A stretch of DNA of 64,000 nucleotides from Leifsonia sp. SCN 70-46 (GTDB lineage Bacteria; Actinomycetota; Actinomycetes; Actinomycetales; Microbacteriaceae): the NCBI GenBank assembly GCA_001725325.1, contig MEFY01000002.1:248001-312000 (forward strand), given 5' to 3'. Numbering within the stretch: position 1 is the stretch's first letter; every line of letters begins with the position of its first letter. Shown here piece by piece: positions 50,525-60,763 of this stretch. Under the pieces are notes generated by a model, which was given only the letters and a program-made list of their open reading frames with translations, made no database searches and had not been told where the DNA came from. The position numbers and the translations under genes are program-made.

Positions 50525-52450
50525 ATGACGATCCCGGCATCCCTCGCGACGCTCACCTCCGACGAGATCGCGGCGAACCGCGCCATCCTCGAGGCAGCGG
50601 GCCTCGCGGGATCCGACGTGCACTTCTCGTACGTCGGCCTCGTCGAGCCCGACAAGCGCGTGCTCCTCGCGCAGGGCTCGGCCGACCGCCGCGTGCGCAG
50701 CATGCTCGTCGACATGGCCACGAACGACTCGTGGGACGTCGTCACCTCGATCGCCGACAACGCCGTCGTCTCGTCGCGCAAGCTCGACCACGCCGTCGAC
50801 GGGCAGGTGCCCGTCGTGATCGACGAGTTCCACGTCGTCGAGGTCATCAAGGAGAACCCCGAGTGGCAGGCCGCCATGCACAGGCGCGGGCTCACCGACT
50901 TCTCGAAGCTCGTCATCAACCCGCTCTCCGCGGGAGTGCTGAGCGAGGAGGAGACGGGCCGCCGCATCCAGCGCTGCTTCACCTTCGTCATGAACACCCC
51001 CGACGACCTCGGCTGGGCGCACCCCGTCGACGGCGTGACCGTCATGTTCGACGTCGTGACCAAGGAGGTCATCGAGGTCGTCGACCACGTGCAGCTGCCC
51101 GTTCCGCAGGAGGACGGCAACTTCCACCTCGAGTCGTGGCGCGGGCCGGACCGGGAGGGCGTCAAGCCGATCGAGATCACGCAGCCGCAGGGCCCGAGCT
51201 TCACGCTCGCCGACGACGGCACCCTCTCGTGGCTCGGCTGGAACCTGCAGGTCGGCTTCGACCAGCGCGAGGGCCTCGTGTTCCACAACATCACGATCGA
51301 CGACGACGGCACCGCGCGACCGGTCATCTACCGGGCATCCATCGCCGAGATGATGGTGCCGTACGGCGACCCCAGCCCCCAGCGCTGGTTCCAGAACTTC
51401 TTCGACTGCGGCGAGTACCTGCTCGGCGGCTACGCGAACTCCCTCGAGCTCGGCTGCGACTGCGTCGGAGACATCACCTACCTCGACGCCGTCGTCGCGG
51501 GCAACGACGGCAACGCGCGCGTCATCCCCCAGGCGATCTGCATCCACGAGGAGGACACGGGCATCCTCTGGAAGCACTTCGACAACTGGAACGGCTCGTC
51601 GGTCTCGCGCCGCAACCGCCGCCTCGTCGTGAGCTTCTTCGTGACGGTCGGCAACTACGACTACGGCTTCTACTGGTACTTCTCGCTCGACGGCACCATC
51701 GAGTTCGAGGTCAAGGCGACGGGCGTCGTGTTCACCTCGGCCTACCCTGGCGCGGGCTACAAGTACGCCTCGGAGCTCGCCCCGGGCCTCGGCGCCCCGT
51801 ACCACCAGCACCTGTTCAGCGCGCGCCTCGACATGATGGTCGACGGCCTCGGCAACTCGGTCGACGAGCTCGAGGCGGCCCTCGTGCCGCGCGGGCCCGA
51901 GAACCCCACGGGCAGCGGGTTCACGCAGCTCGTCACGCGCCTGAGGAGCGAGCAGGATGCCCAGCGCCTCGCCGACAACGCGAAGGGCCGCGCGTGGCTC
52001 GTCACCAACCCGTCGGTGCAGAACCGGCTCGGCAACGACGTGGGCTGGGTGCTCCTGCCGGAGGGCCGCCCCGTGCTCATCGCCGACGAGCAGAGCGACA
52101 TCCACGCGCGCGCGACGTTCTCGACCAAGCACCTGTGGGTCACGGCCTACGAGCCGGACGAGCTCTACCCCGCGGGCGACTTCGTGAACATGCACCCGGG
52201 CGGTGCGGGCCTTCCGGCGTGGACGAAGGCCGACCGCGGCGTCGACGACGCCGACATCGTGCTGTGGCACACGTTCGGACTCACGCACTTCCCGCGCGTC
52301 GAGGACTGGCCGATCATGCCCGTCGACACGTGCGGCTTCGTGCTCAAGCCCCACGGCTTCTTCGGCCGGAACCCCGCGATGGACATCCCCGAGTCGACGG
52401 GCGACCACTGCGCTCCCGACCATCACGGTCACGACCACAGCGGACATTAG
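50525..52450 (+). CDS. Copper amine oxidase
   Basis: A 641-residue primary-amine oxidase, which converts a primary amine with O2 and water to aldehyde, ammonia and hydrogen peroxide. The topaquinone precursor is Tyr378 in VGNYDYGFYW, the catalytic base Asp294 in NFFDCGEYLLGG, and copper ligands His427 and His429 in YHQHLFSARLD, with a later His near LTHFPRVEDW. Length matches cytoplasmic Arthrobacter enzymes (about 640) and there is no signal peptide. The C-terminus ends in a His-rich tail (HHGHDHSGH) that may help load copper. It sits in an operon with sugar genes, unusual for this family, and ends about 47 nt before the SIS gene. Confidence 0.95.
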   Translation: MTIPASLATLTSDEIAANRAILEAAGLAGSDVHFSYVGLVEPDKRVLLAQGSADRRVRSMLVDMATNDSWDVVTSIADNAVVSSRKLDHAVDGQVPVVIDEFHVVEVIKENPEWQAAMHRRGLTDFSKLVINPLSAGVLSEEETGRRIQRCFTFVMNTPDDLGWAHPVDGVTVMFDVVTKEVIEVVDHVQLPVPQEDGNFHLESWRGPDREGVKPIEITQPQGPSFTLADDGTLSWLGWNLQVGFDQREGLVFHNITIDDDGTARPVIYRASIAEMMVPYGDPSPQRWFQNFFDCGEYLLGGYANSLELGCDCVGDITYLDAVVAGNDGNARVIPQAICIHEEDTGILWKHFDNWNGSSVSRRNRRLVVSFFVTVGNYDYGFYWYFSLDGTIEFEVKATGVVFTSAYPGAGYKYASELAPGLGAPYHQHLFSARLDMMVDGLGNSVDELEAALVPRGPENPTGSGFTQLVTRLRSEQDAQRLADNAKGRAWLVTNPSVQNRLGNDVGWVLLPEGRPVLIADEQSDIHARATFSTKHLWVTAYEPDELYPAGDFVNMHPGGAGLPAWTKADRGVDDADIVLWHTFGLTHFPRVEDWPIMPVDTCGFVLKPHGFFGRNPAMDIPESTGDHCAPDHHGHDHSGH

Positions 52451-52452
52451 AC

Positions 52453-52480
52453 ATACCTCTTGATACATCAACAGACCAAT
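52453..52480. promoter_or_regulatory. Candidate GntR operators before the SIS gene
   Basis: ATACCTCTTG (52453-52462) is the reverse complement of the CAAGAGGTAT element at 48624-48633, and the segment ACAGACCAAT that follows resembles half of the TTGGTCT site. Their order relative to each other mirrors the region at 48.6 kb. They suggest a second regulated promoter within the cluster. Confidence 0.45.
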
Positions 52481-52496
52481 AGATAGGGTGGGAACT

Positions 52497-53522
52497 ATGC
52501 GGGGCTACATCACCTTCGCGAGCGCGAGGGCGACGCAGGCCGACTCCCTCGGGGCAGCGATCACCAGGATCGGCGACGAAGTGCGCCGGCAGCAGGCCGA
52601 CGGCGCGTTCGCCGGGCCGGGTCCGATCTTCGTCGGCATCGGCGCGAGCCTGGCCGCCGCGTGCGCACCCGTGTGGACGCTGCGCAGCCGCGGGGTCCAC
52701 TCCTGGCGCCTCGGATCGGGCGACTTCCCGCTGCCGTTCCCCGCCGACGTGCACCCCATCGTGGGCATCTCGCAGAGCGGCAAGAGCACCGAGACGATCG
52801 CCGTGCTCGACTCCGTCGACCCCGCCCTGCGCTACGCCGTCGTCAACAGCGACCCCTCCCCCATGTCAGACCTGAGCGACCACGTGCTCTCGCTCGGCAA
52901 CATCCCCGACAGCTACGCGTCGACCATCGGCTACACGGCCACCGTCGCGGGCCTCGGGATGATCGCCGACGTGTGGGCCGGCGGCGAGGTCGACCCGGGC
53001 TGGGCGAAGCTGCACGAGCTGTTCCGCTGGACAGAGGAGACCGTGGGCGCACGCGCCGCCGAGCTCGCCGCCACGTTCGACGGCGTCTCGACCGCGGACT
53101 TCGTGGGCGCGGGACCGTCCGTCGGCTCGGCCGAGGCCGGCGCGCTGCTCTTCCGCGAGGTCGCGCGCATCCACGCCGCGGGCATGAGCACGCGGCAGTA
53201 CCTGCACGGATCCATGGAGTCCGCGGGCGACGGGGTGCACGTGCTGTTCGGCGACGGGCGCGAGCTCGAGGTCGCCTCGACGCTCAGCGGCGCCGGGCAC
53301 CGCGTCATCCTGATCTCCGGCGAGACCGTGGCCGAGGGCCCCCACCTGCAGACGGTCAAGCTTCCGCAGGTCGCCCCCTCCCAGCGCGCCATCCTCGAGG
53401 CCCTCGTCATGCAGACCCTCGTGGGCGAGGTCGCCCACCGCCACGGCGTCGAGATCGAGGAGTTCGTGTTCCACAACGCGGACACCAAGGTCGACCCCGC
53501 GACGGTCGAGGCTCCGCAGTGA
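52497..53522 (+). CDS. SIS-domain sugar isomerase/deglycase
   Basis: A 341-residue protein with two SIS domains, like the isomerase half of GlmS, AgaS and the Amadori deglycases FrlB/FraB/MocD. Visible features are VGIGASLAAACAPVW, GISQSGKSTETIAV (phosphosugar-binding Ser loop), a second Ser loop with GPSVGSAEAGALLFREVA, and YLHGSMESAG, where the His and Glu correspond to the catalytic HGP/E region of GlmS. It should act on a 6-phospho-amino sugar or 6-phospho-glycated amine, releasing amine or ammonia. GGTGGGA precedes ATG 52497. It overlaps the kinase gene by 4 nt. Confidence 0.88.
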   Translation: MRGYITFASARATQADSLGAAITRIGDEVRRQQADGAFAGPGPIFVGIGASLAAACAPVWTLRSRGVHSWRLGSGDFPLPFPADVHPIVGISQSGKSTETIAVLDSVDPALRYAVVNSDPSPMSDLSDHVLSLGNIPDSYASTIGYTATVAGLGMIADVWAGGEVDPGWAKLHELFRWTEETVGARAAELAATFDGVSTADFVGAGPSVGSAEAGALLFREVARIHAAGMSTRQYLHGSMESAGDGVHVLFGDGRELEVASTLSGAGHRVILISGETVAEGPHLQTVKLPQVAPSQRAILEALVMQTLVGEVAHRHGVEIEEFVFHNADTKVDPATVEAPQ

Positions 53523-54421
53523 CCGACGTCCTCGTGGGGCTCGATGTCGGCGGCACGAAGACTGCCGTCATCGTCGAGACCGTGACTGGCCGCGAGCTCG
53601 TCGACACGGTCGTGCCCTCGGAGGACTGGGACGCCGAGCCGATCGAGCACGGGGTCGCCTGGATCGAGCGCTGCATCGCCTCGGTCGTGCCCGAGGGGCA
53701 CGAGGTCGTCGCCGTCGGCATCGGGGCGCAGGGCCTCGACAGCGACGAGATCTCCCGCGAGTTCGCGGCCGCGGTGAGGTATCCCGCGGTCGCGGTCAAC
53801 GACGCCGCCCTCCTGCCCGCCGCCGCGGGCCTCGACGAGGGCCTCGGGCTCATCGCGGGCACGGGCTCCATCGGGGTCGGCCGCGACGCCGACGGCGGCT
53901 ACGTCATCACGGGCGGCTGGGGCTGGGTCATCGGGGATGAGGCCGGCGCTGCCGGGATCGTGCGCGAGGCGGCGAAGGCGGCGCTCTGGGCGCACGACTC
54001 GTCCAAGCCCGACGACGGGCTGCTCGGGGCGCTGTGCGCCGCGTTCGGCGTCGACGGTGCCGAACGGCTCGCGCGCGCCGTCAACGACGAGCCCACCATG
54101 GAGAACTGGGGCACGCGCGCGCCTGCCGTGTTCGCCGCCGCCGACGCGGGCTCCGCGCTCGCGGCCTCCGTCATCGAGGCCGCGGGGGCCAACCTCGTGT
54201 CGCTCGTCGACCAGCTCGTCCGCCGCGGGGCCGTCGGCTCGACCGTCGTGGCCGCGGGCAGCGTGATCGTCGGCCAGCCGCGCCTCTACGACAGCCTCGT
54301 GCGCGGCGTCGCCGCGACCCATCCGCAGCTCGACGTCGTGCTGCTCACCGACCCACCCGTCGTCGGGGCGCTCGCCCTCGCGCGGAACCTCTACGAAACC
54401 ACCACGACGAAGGAGTCCTGA
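53519..54421 (+). CDS. BadF/BcrA-type sugar kinase (N-acetylglucosamine kinase-like)
   Basis: A 300-residue ASKHA kinase. ATP-binding motifs are GLDVGGTKTAV near the start, LIAGTGSIGVGRD in the middle and GGWGWVIGDEAGAAGIVREA after it, as in N-acetylglucosamine kinases of the BadF family; VAAGSVIVGQPRLYDSLV completes the adenosine site. It most likely phosphorylates the sugar moiety handled by the overlapping SIS gene. The GTG start overlaps the SIS stop. The aldehyde dehydrogenase starts 2 nt after its stop. Confidence 0.88.
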   Translation: MTDVLVGLDVGGTKTAVIVETVTGRELVDTVVPSEDWDAEPIEHGVAWIERCIASVVPEGHEVVAVGIGAQGLDSDEISREFAAAVRYPAVAVNDAALLPAAAGLDEGLGLIAGTGSIGVGRDADGGYVITGGWGWVIGDEAGAAGIVREAAKAALWAHDSSKPDDGLLGALCAAFGVDGAERLARAVNDEPTMENWGTRAPAVFAAADAGSALAASVIEAAGANLVSLVDQLVRRGAVGSTVVAAGSVIVGQPRLYDSLVRGVAATHPQLDVVLLTDPPVVGALALARNLYETTTTKES

Positions 54422-54423
54422 TC

Positions 54424-55800
54424 ATGGCGATCGCAACCGTCAACCCCACCACGGGCGAGGTCGAGAAGACCTTCGAGCCGCACACCGCGGCCCAGGTGGA
54501 GGCCATCCTCGACGCGGCCGACAAGGCCAACGCCCTCATGCGTGCGACGACCTTCGCGCAGCGCGCCGAGTGGATGCACCGCGCCGCCGACCTCATGGAC
54601 GCCGACCTCGACCTCCTCGCCGGCCTCGCGTCGACCGAGATGGGCAAGACCCTCGGCACGGCCAAGTACGAGGTCACGAAGTCGGCCAACGGGATGCGCC
54701 ACTACGCCGACCACGCGGAGGAGTACCTCGCCGACGAGGAGCCCGTCGCCGCCGGCGCCGTGGGCGCCTCCGCCGCGCGCGTCGTGTTCCAGCCCCTCGG
54801 CACCGTGCTCGCCGTCATGCCGTGGAACTACCCGTTCTGGCAGGTCATCCGCTTCGCCGCCCCCGCCCTCATGGCCGGCAACACCGGCCTGCTCAAGCAC
54901 GCCTCGAGCGTGCCGCAGGTCGCCCTCTACCTGGGTGAGCTGTTCGAGCGCGCGGGCTTTCCGAAGGGGGCGTTCCAGACCCTGCTCGTCGAGGGCGCCG
55001 CCGCGTCGAAGCTCATCGACGACCGTCGCATCCGCGCCGTCACCCTGACCGGGTCCGTGGGTGCGGGCGCGGCGGTCGCCGAGGCGGCCGGGCGCAACAT
55101 CAAGAAGAGCGTGCTCGAGCTCGGCGGCACCGACGTGTTCGTCGTCATGCCCTCGGCCGACATCGCCCGCTCCGCGGAGTTCGGCGCCAACTCGCGCACG
55201 CAGAACTCGGGCCAGAGCTGCATCTGCGCCAAGCGCTTCTACATCCACGAGGACGTCTACGACGAGTGGTTCGCCGCGTTCGTCGAGCGCATGACCGCGA
55301 TGAAGCCGGGCGACCCGTTCGCCGCCGACAGCTCCTTCGGCCCCATGGCGACGCCCTCGGTGCGCGCCGAGGCCCACGAGCTCGTCGTCGACGCCGTCGC
55401 GAAGGGCGTGACCGTGCACACGGGCGGCGAGCTGCCAGACGGCCCCGGCTTCTTCTACCCCGCGACCGTGCTCACCGAGGTGACGCCCGAGATGCGCATC
55501 TACCGCGAGGAGTGCTTCGGCCCCGTCGCGTGCGTCTACAAGGTGTCGTCGGTCGAGGAGGCCATCGCGCTGTCCAACGACTCCGAGTTCGGCCTGGCCG
55601 CCTCGGTCTGGACGCAGGACAAGGCCGAGATCGACGCCCTCCAGCTGGGCCTCGAGTTCGGCGCGGTCTTCGCCAACGGCAACACCGCGTCGTTCTTCGG
55701 CCTCCCCTTCGGCGGCGTGAAGGACTCCGGCTACGGTCGCGAGCTCGGCAAGTTCGGCATCCGCGAGTTCGTCAACGCCAAGACGGTGTGGACGGCGTAG
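54424..55800 (+). CDS. NAD(P)-dependent aldehyde dehydrogenase
   Basis: A 458-residue aldehyde dehydrogenase, close to the succinate-semialdehyde dehydrogenase group. Catalytic Cys266 lies in NSGQSCICAKRF, general base Glu232 in LELGGTDVF, the cofactor loop in TGSVGAGAAVA and the anchor Asn in PWNYPFW. It is slightly short (family about 460-490). As the last gene of the copper amine oxidase operon, it should oxidise the aldehyde made by that enzyme to the acid, keeping the toxic aldehyde from building up. A GGAG site precedes the ATG. Confidence 0.93.
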   Translation: MAIATVNPTTGEVEKTFEPHTAAQVEAILDAADKANALMRATTFAQRAEWMHRAADLMDADLDLLAGLASTEMGKTLGTAKYEVTKSANGMRHYADHAEEYLADEEPVAAGAVGASAARVVFQPLGTVLAVMPWNYPFWQVIRFAAPALMAGNTGLLKHASSVPQVALYLGELFERAGFPKGAFQTLLVEGAAASKLIDDRRIRAVTLTGSVGAGAAVAEAAGRNIKKSVLELGGTDVFVVMPSADIARSAEFGANSRTQNSGQSCICAKRFYIHEDVYDEWFAAFVERMTAMKPGDPFAADSSFGPMATPSVRAEAHELVVDAVAKGVTVHTGGELPDGPGFFYPATVLTEVTPEMRIYREECFGPVACVYKVSSVEEAIALSNDSEFGLAASVWTQDKAEIDALQLGLEFGAVFANGNTASFFGLPFGGVKDSGYGRELGKFGIREFVNAKTVWTA

Positions 55801-55838
55801 CAGCCCACCTCCGTCGGGAGGCACCGATTCACGCCCTC

Positions 55839-56201
55839 ATGCTGGGCGTGATGGTGGGGGCGATGGCGGCCCATGCCGCCATCGCTTCGATAGCGGGCGC
55901 GGCACTGCTCGTGGTGGTGTCAGTGCCGTGCGCCGCTGCCTCGCGCCGCTGGTCGTTCCTGCGCGCGCACGTGCTCGACCTGTGGGCGATGGCGCTGCTC
56001 ATGCTCGCCCTCGTGCCGCGGGCGTCGGTCGTGGGCGGCCACCACGCACTCGCCCTGGACACGGGATGGGCCGCCGCCCTCATCCTCGCCGGCTGGCTCG
56101 CCGTCCGCGCCCGGCTGGCCCTGCGCACGCCGCGCGCCTCGACCGTGTCGGCCGCGGTCACCGCCGCGGGACTCGTGCTCATGCTCGCCCTCTGCGCGTA
56201 G
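55839..56201 (+). CDS. Hypothetical membrane protein
   Basis: About 120 residues with four hydrophobic segments (VMVGAMAAHAAIASIAGAALLVVVSV, VLDLWAMALLMLALV, GWAAALILAGWLAV, VSAAVTAAGLVLMLALC). The ATG at 55839 lacks a near ribosome site; GGGAGG lies 17 nt upstream inside a 5-bp CCTCC/GGAGG hairpin, so an upstream non-ATG start (for example an in-frame ATT at 55827) is conceivable. It follows the aldehyde dehydrogenase by 38 nt. No family recognised. Confidence 0.6.
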   Translation: MLGVMVGAMAAHAAIASIAGAALLVVVSVPCAAASRRWSFLRAHVLDLWAMALLMLALVPRASVVGGHHALALDTGWAAALILAGWLAVRARLALRTPRASTVSAAVTAAGLVLMLALCA

Positions 56202-56287
56202 GCTTGCACCCGGACCCGCCCTCGCGGAGTCCCGGACGAGCCGCAGCCGTAGCCGACCACGACGGGTGCCTCCACAGGAGGTCCCCC

Positions 56288-56539
56288 ATGGACGTCGTCA
56301 TCCAGATCGCCGGCTCGATCCTCGTGCTCGTCGGCTTCGCGCTCGCCCAGTTCGGCGTGCTCGACGTGAGGTCGAGGCGCTACCTCGTGCTCAACACCGT
56401 CGGCTCGGGCATCCTCGCCGTCGAGGCCCTCGTCGGCCAGCAGTGGGGGTTCCTGCTGCTCGAGGGCGTGTGGGCTATCGTCTCGGGCATCGGGCTCGTG
56501 GCGGTGCTGCGGGGCGGGCGCCCGCGCTCGAGCCACTGA
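56288..56539 (+). CDS. CBU_0592-like small membrane protein
   Basis: An 83-residue protein with three hydrophobic segments: VVIQIAGSILVLVGFALAQ, RYLVLNTVGSGILAVEALVG and GFLLLEGVWAIVSGIGLVAVL. It resembles the CBU_0592-like domain, a small membrane domain of unknown function. An excellent AGGAGG site lies 6 nt upstream of the ATG. It ends about 100 nt before the PadR promoter. Confidence 0.75.
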   Translation: MDVVIQIAGSILVLVGFALAQFGVLDVRSRRYLVLNTVGSGILAVEALVGQQWGFLLLEGVWAIVSGIGLVAVLRGGRPRSSH

Positions 56540-56641
56540 GCTCGACCCCGAAACAGCGCCGAAAGGGCAGAAGTGGCGCGCGACGATCGGCCGCGAACCA
56601 CATTCGCCCTCTCGACGCATTCACAGGCCACATGTGCGCTT

Positions 56642-56655
56642 AACGATATATCGTT
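56642..56655. promoter_or_regulatory. PadR-type palindromic operator
   Basis: AACGATATATCGTT is a perfect 14-nt palindrome, 43 nt before the PadR start codon. AT-rich sites of this form are usual for actinobacterial PadR regulators of this size class; the TATATC may overlap the -10 box. Confidence 0.7.
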
Positions 56656-56697
56656 GGGTATCGCCGAGACAGACCGCCTCGGCACGAGGAGGTCATC

Positions 56698-57213
56698 ATG
56701 AGCGGAACATTCGGCGAAGGATTTCCCGGCGCGGGCATGTGGGAGGCGATGAACCAGCTGCGCGGCCAGTTCGAGCAGAAGGTCGGCCCGCGCATGGGCC
56801 GCGGCGACGTGCGCGCGGCAGTGCTCGCGCTGCTCGCTGAGGGGCCCATGCACGGGTACCAGATCATCCGCGAGATCGAGGAGCGCAGCGGCGGCAGCTG
56901 GAAGCCCAGCCCCGGCTCCGTCTACCCCACCCTGCAGCTGCTCGCCGACGAGGGGCTCATCAGCTCCGAGGAGTCGAACGGCCGCAAGACGTACTCCCTC
57001 ACCGACGCGGGCCGCGAGGCCCAGACCGGCGCAGCGCCCTGGGAGGCACCCAAGGAGCGCGGGAACCACGGCGCCCTGCCCAAGGCCGGCTTCGAGCTCG
57101 CGCAGGCGGCGGCCCAGGTCGGGCGCTCCGGGAGCGCCGAGCAGGTGGCCCGGGCCGTGACGGTGCTCGACGAGGCGCGACGTAAGCTCTACTCGATCCT
57201 CGCCCAGGATTGA
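56698..57213 (+). CDS. PadR-family transcriptional regulator (long form)
   Basis: A 171-residue regulator. A Gly/Arg-rich leader is followed by the PadR winged helix (VRAAVLALLAEGPMHGYQIIREIEERSGG, SPGSVYPTLQLLADEGLISSEESNGRKTYSLTDAG split as expected) and a C-terminal helical dimerisation region with an Ala-rich QAAAQVGRSGSAEQVARAVTVLDEARR. An AGGAGG site precedes the ATG. The palindrome at 56642-56655 is its probable operator. It lies 23 nt upstream of the AarF gene and may control both. Confidence 0.92.
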   Translation: MSGTFGEGFPGAGMWEAMNQLRGQFEQKVGPRMGRGDVRAAVLALLAEGPMHGYQIIREIEERSGGSWKPSPGSVYPTLQLLADEGLISSEESNGRKTYSLTDAGREAQTGAAPWEAPKERGNHGALPKAGFELAQAAAQVGRSGSAEQVARAVTVLDEARRKLYSILAQD

Positions 57214-57236
57214 GGCGCCCCACTGATCGGGAGCAC

Positions 57237-58893
<1,657 letters not shown>

Positions 58894-58907
<14 letters not shown>

Positions 58908-59736
58908 GCGCGGCGATCACCGACAGCAGCCGCAGCTTGTCGTGGCTCTCGCTGCCCGGAACCGCCGTGTACACGAGCAGCGAGTGCGAGCTCGCCGGGT
59001 CGACGAGGGTCTGGCAGGCCAGCTCGAGGTCGCCGAGCTCGGGATGCACGAAGCGCTTGACCTCGCGGGGCCGGACTCCCACCTCGTGCAGGTCCCACAC
59101 GGCGCGAAACTCGGCGCTGGTCGCGAGCAGCAGGTCGGCGAGCTCCGCCGGCCGCGATCCGGGGCCGCGGAGGGCGACGAGCCCGCGCAACCCGGAGGCG
59201 AACATCCTCGAGAGGAAGTCGTGGTCGTCCGGGTGGTAGAGCCTGCGGGCGGCGGGGTCGGCGAACCAGCGGTAGCCGATGCTGCGCTGCGGGCCGCGCA
59301 GGCCGACGAGGTCGCCCGTGAGCGCTACCCCGAGGTCGGTCTGGCGCAGCGTCTCGCCGACCTCGGTCACGATCTCGGCTGGCGTGTCGCCGAGGCGGTC
59401 GAAGATGCGCAGCATCCCGGGCGTGATGTGCTCGCCGCCCGCACCCGGCGCCGGTGGCGTGTGGCCCGCGAGACGGTACAGGTGATCGCGTTCCGCGAGC
59501 GAGAGGTGCAGCCCCTGGGCTATCGACGCGACCATCTGCTCCGAGGGCTGCGGCCCGCGCTCCTGCTCGAGGCGCGAGTAGTAGTCGGTCGACATGTGGC
59601 TGAGGAGGGCGACCTCCTCCCGACGGAGTCCCGCAGTGCGGCGACGCTGGCCCGCCGGGAGTCCCACGTCGGCGGGGCCCAGCGCCTCGCGCCGGTGCCG
59701 CAGGAACTGCGCGAGGCCCGCGCGATCGATCGTCAT
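58894..59736 (-). CDS. Helix-turn-helix regulator with MmyB-like ligand domain
   Basis: A 280-residue protein: an XRE-type helix-turn-helix (LAQFLRHRREALGPADVG, then GLRREEVALLSHMSTDYYSRLEQERGPQPS) and a C-terminal MmyB-like PAS-related ligand domain (LGDTPAEIVTEVGETLRQTDLGVALTGD and RWFADPAARRLYHPDD). Such proteins are typically divergent from a short-chain dehydrogenase gene that they control, as here (SDR start 86 nt away). The ligand is unknown; fatty acids have been found in some structures of the family. Confidence 0.92.
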
Positions 59737-59821
59737 GAGTCATTCCTACCGCGAGGGGGTCGCGCCAACCACGGACTGACGGTCCCTGAATAAGCCGCGC
59801 GGACCGCGCGACAGTGGTGCA

Positions 59822-60763
59822 ATGACACGAACCCCGCCCGACCTGACCCTCCCCGACCTCACCGGCGCGCGCGCCCTCATCACCGGCGGCAGCGACGGGA
59901 TCGGCCTCCGCATCGCCACGAGGCTCGCCGCCGCCGGGGCCGAGCTCGTGCTCCCGGTCCGCAGCACCGCGAAGGGCGAGGCCGCCGTCGCGTCCATCCT
60001 GGCGGCGGCGCCGGGCGCCGCCGTCGAGCTGCGCCCGCTCGACCTCTCGTCGCTCGCGTCGATCGCCTCGCTCACCGCTGCACTGCGCGACGAGGGCCGC
60101 CCGCTGCACCTGCTCGTCAACAACGCGGGCGTCATGACGCCCCCCGAGCGCCAGTCGACGGCGGACGGCTTCGAGCTGCAGTTCGGCACGAACCACCTCG
60201 GACACGTCGCCCTCGTGGGCGAGCTCCTGCCCCTGCTGCGCGACGGACGCGCGCGCGTGGTCTCCCAGGTGAGCATCGCTGCCAACCAGGGCTCCATCAA
60301 CTGGCACGACCTGAACTGGGAGCGCTCGTACGACGGCATGCGCGCCTACAGCCAGTCGAAGATCGCGTTCGGCCTGTTCGCGCGGGAGCTCCAGCGGCGC
60401 AGCGACGCGGGCGGATGGGGCCTCACGAGCGTGCTGTCGCATCCGGGTGTCGCGCCGACGAGCCTGCTCGCCGCGCGGCCCGAGCTCGGCCGCTCGGCCG
60501 ACACGGGCGCACGACGCCTCATCGAGTGGCTGTCGCGCCGGGGCATCCTCGTGGGCACCGCCGACAGCGCCGCCCTGCCCGCGCTGCTCGCCGCCACGGC
60601 ACCCGATCCTGCGTCCTTCTACGGACCCGCCGGACCGGGACACCTGGGCGGTGGCGCCGGTGCGCAGTCCCTCTACAGCAGGCTGCGCAGCCCCGAGGAT
60701 GCCCGCCGGATCTGGGCCGCGTCGGAGGACCTCACCGGGGTGGCCTTCCCGGCGGACGCCTAG
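59822..60763 (+). CDS. Short-chain dehydrogenase/reductase
   Basis: A 313-residue SDR. The cofactor loop is [13 protein letters not shown] (TGGxxGIG), [11 protein letters not shown] (NAG), the catalytic Ser region VVSQVSIAA and YSQSKIAF (YxxxK). Its length and the [16 protein letters not shown] segment place it near the retinol dehydrogenase-like SDRs that act on lipophilic or aromatic alcohols/ketones. It is divergent from the MmyB-type regulator. The stop overlaps the convergent sigma factor gene by 4 nt. Confidence 0.92.
   Translation: MTRTPPDLTLPDLTGARALITGGSDGIGLRIATRLAAAGAELVLPVRSTAKGEAAVASILAAAPGAAVELRPLDLSSLASIASLTAALRDEGRPLHLLVNNAGVMTPPERQSTADGFELQFGTNHLGHVALVGELLPLLRDGRARVVSQVSIAANQGSINWHDLNWERSYDGMRAYSQSKIAFGLFARELQRRSDAGGWGLTSVLSHPGVAPTSLLAARPELGRSADTGARRLIEWLSRRGILVGTADSAALPALLAATAPDPASFYGPAGPGHLGGGAGAQSLYSRLRSPEDARRIWAASEDLTGVAFPADA

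Noticed and set aside
52497-53522. Fragment of a GlmS glutamine-fructose-6-phosphate aminotransferase
   Set aside because: The protein starts and ends cleanly, has two SIS domains and overlaps its kinase gene; no glutaminase domain is missing from an interrupted frame.
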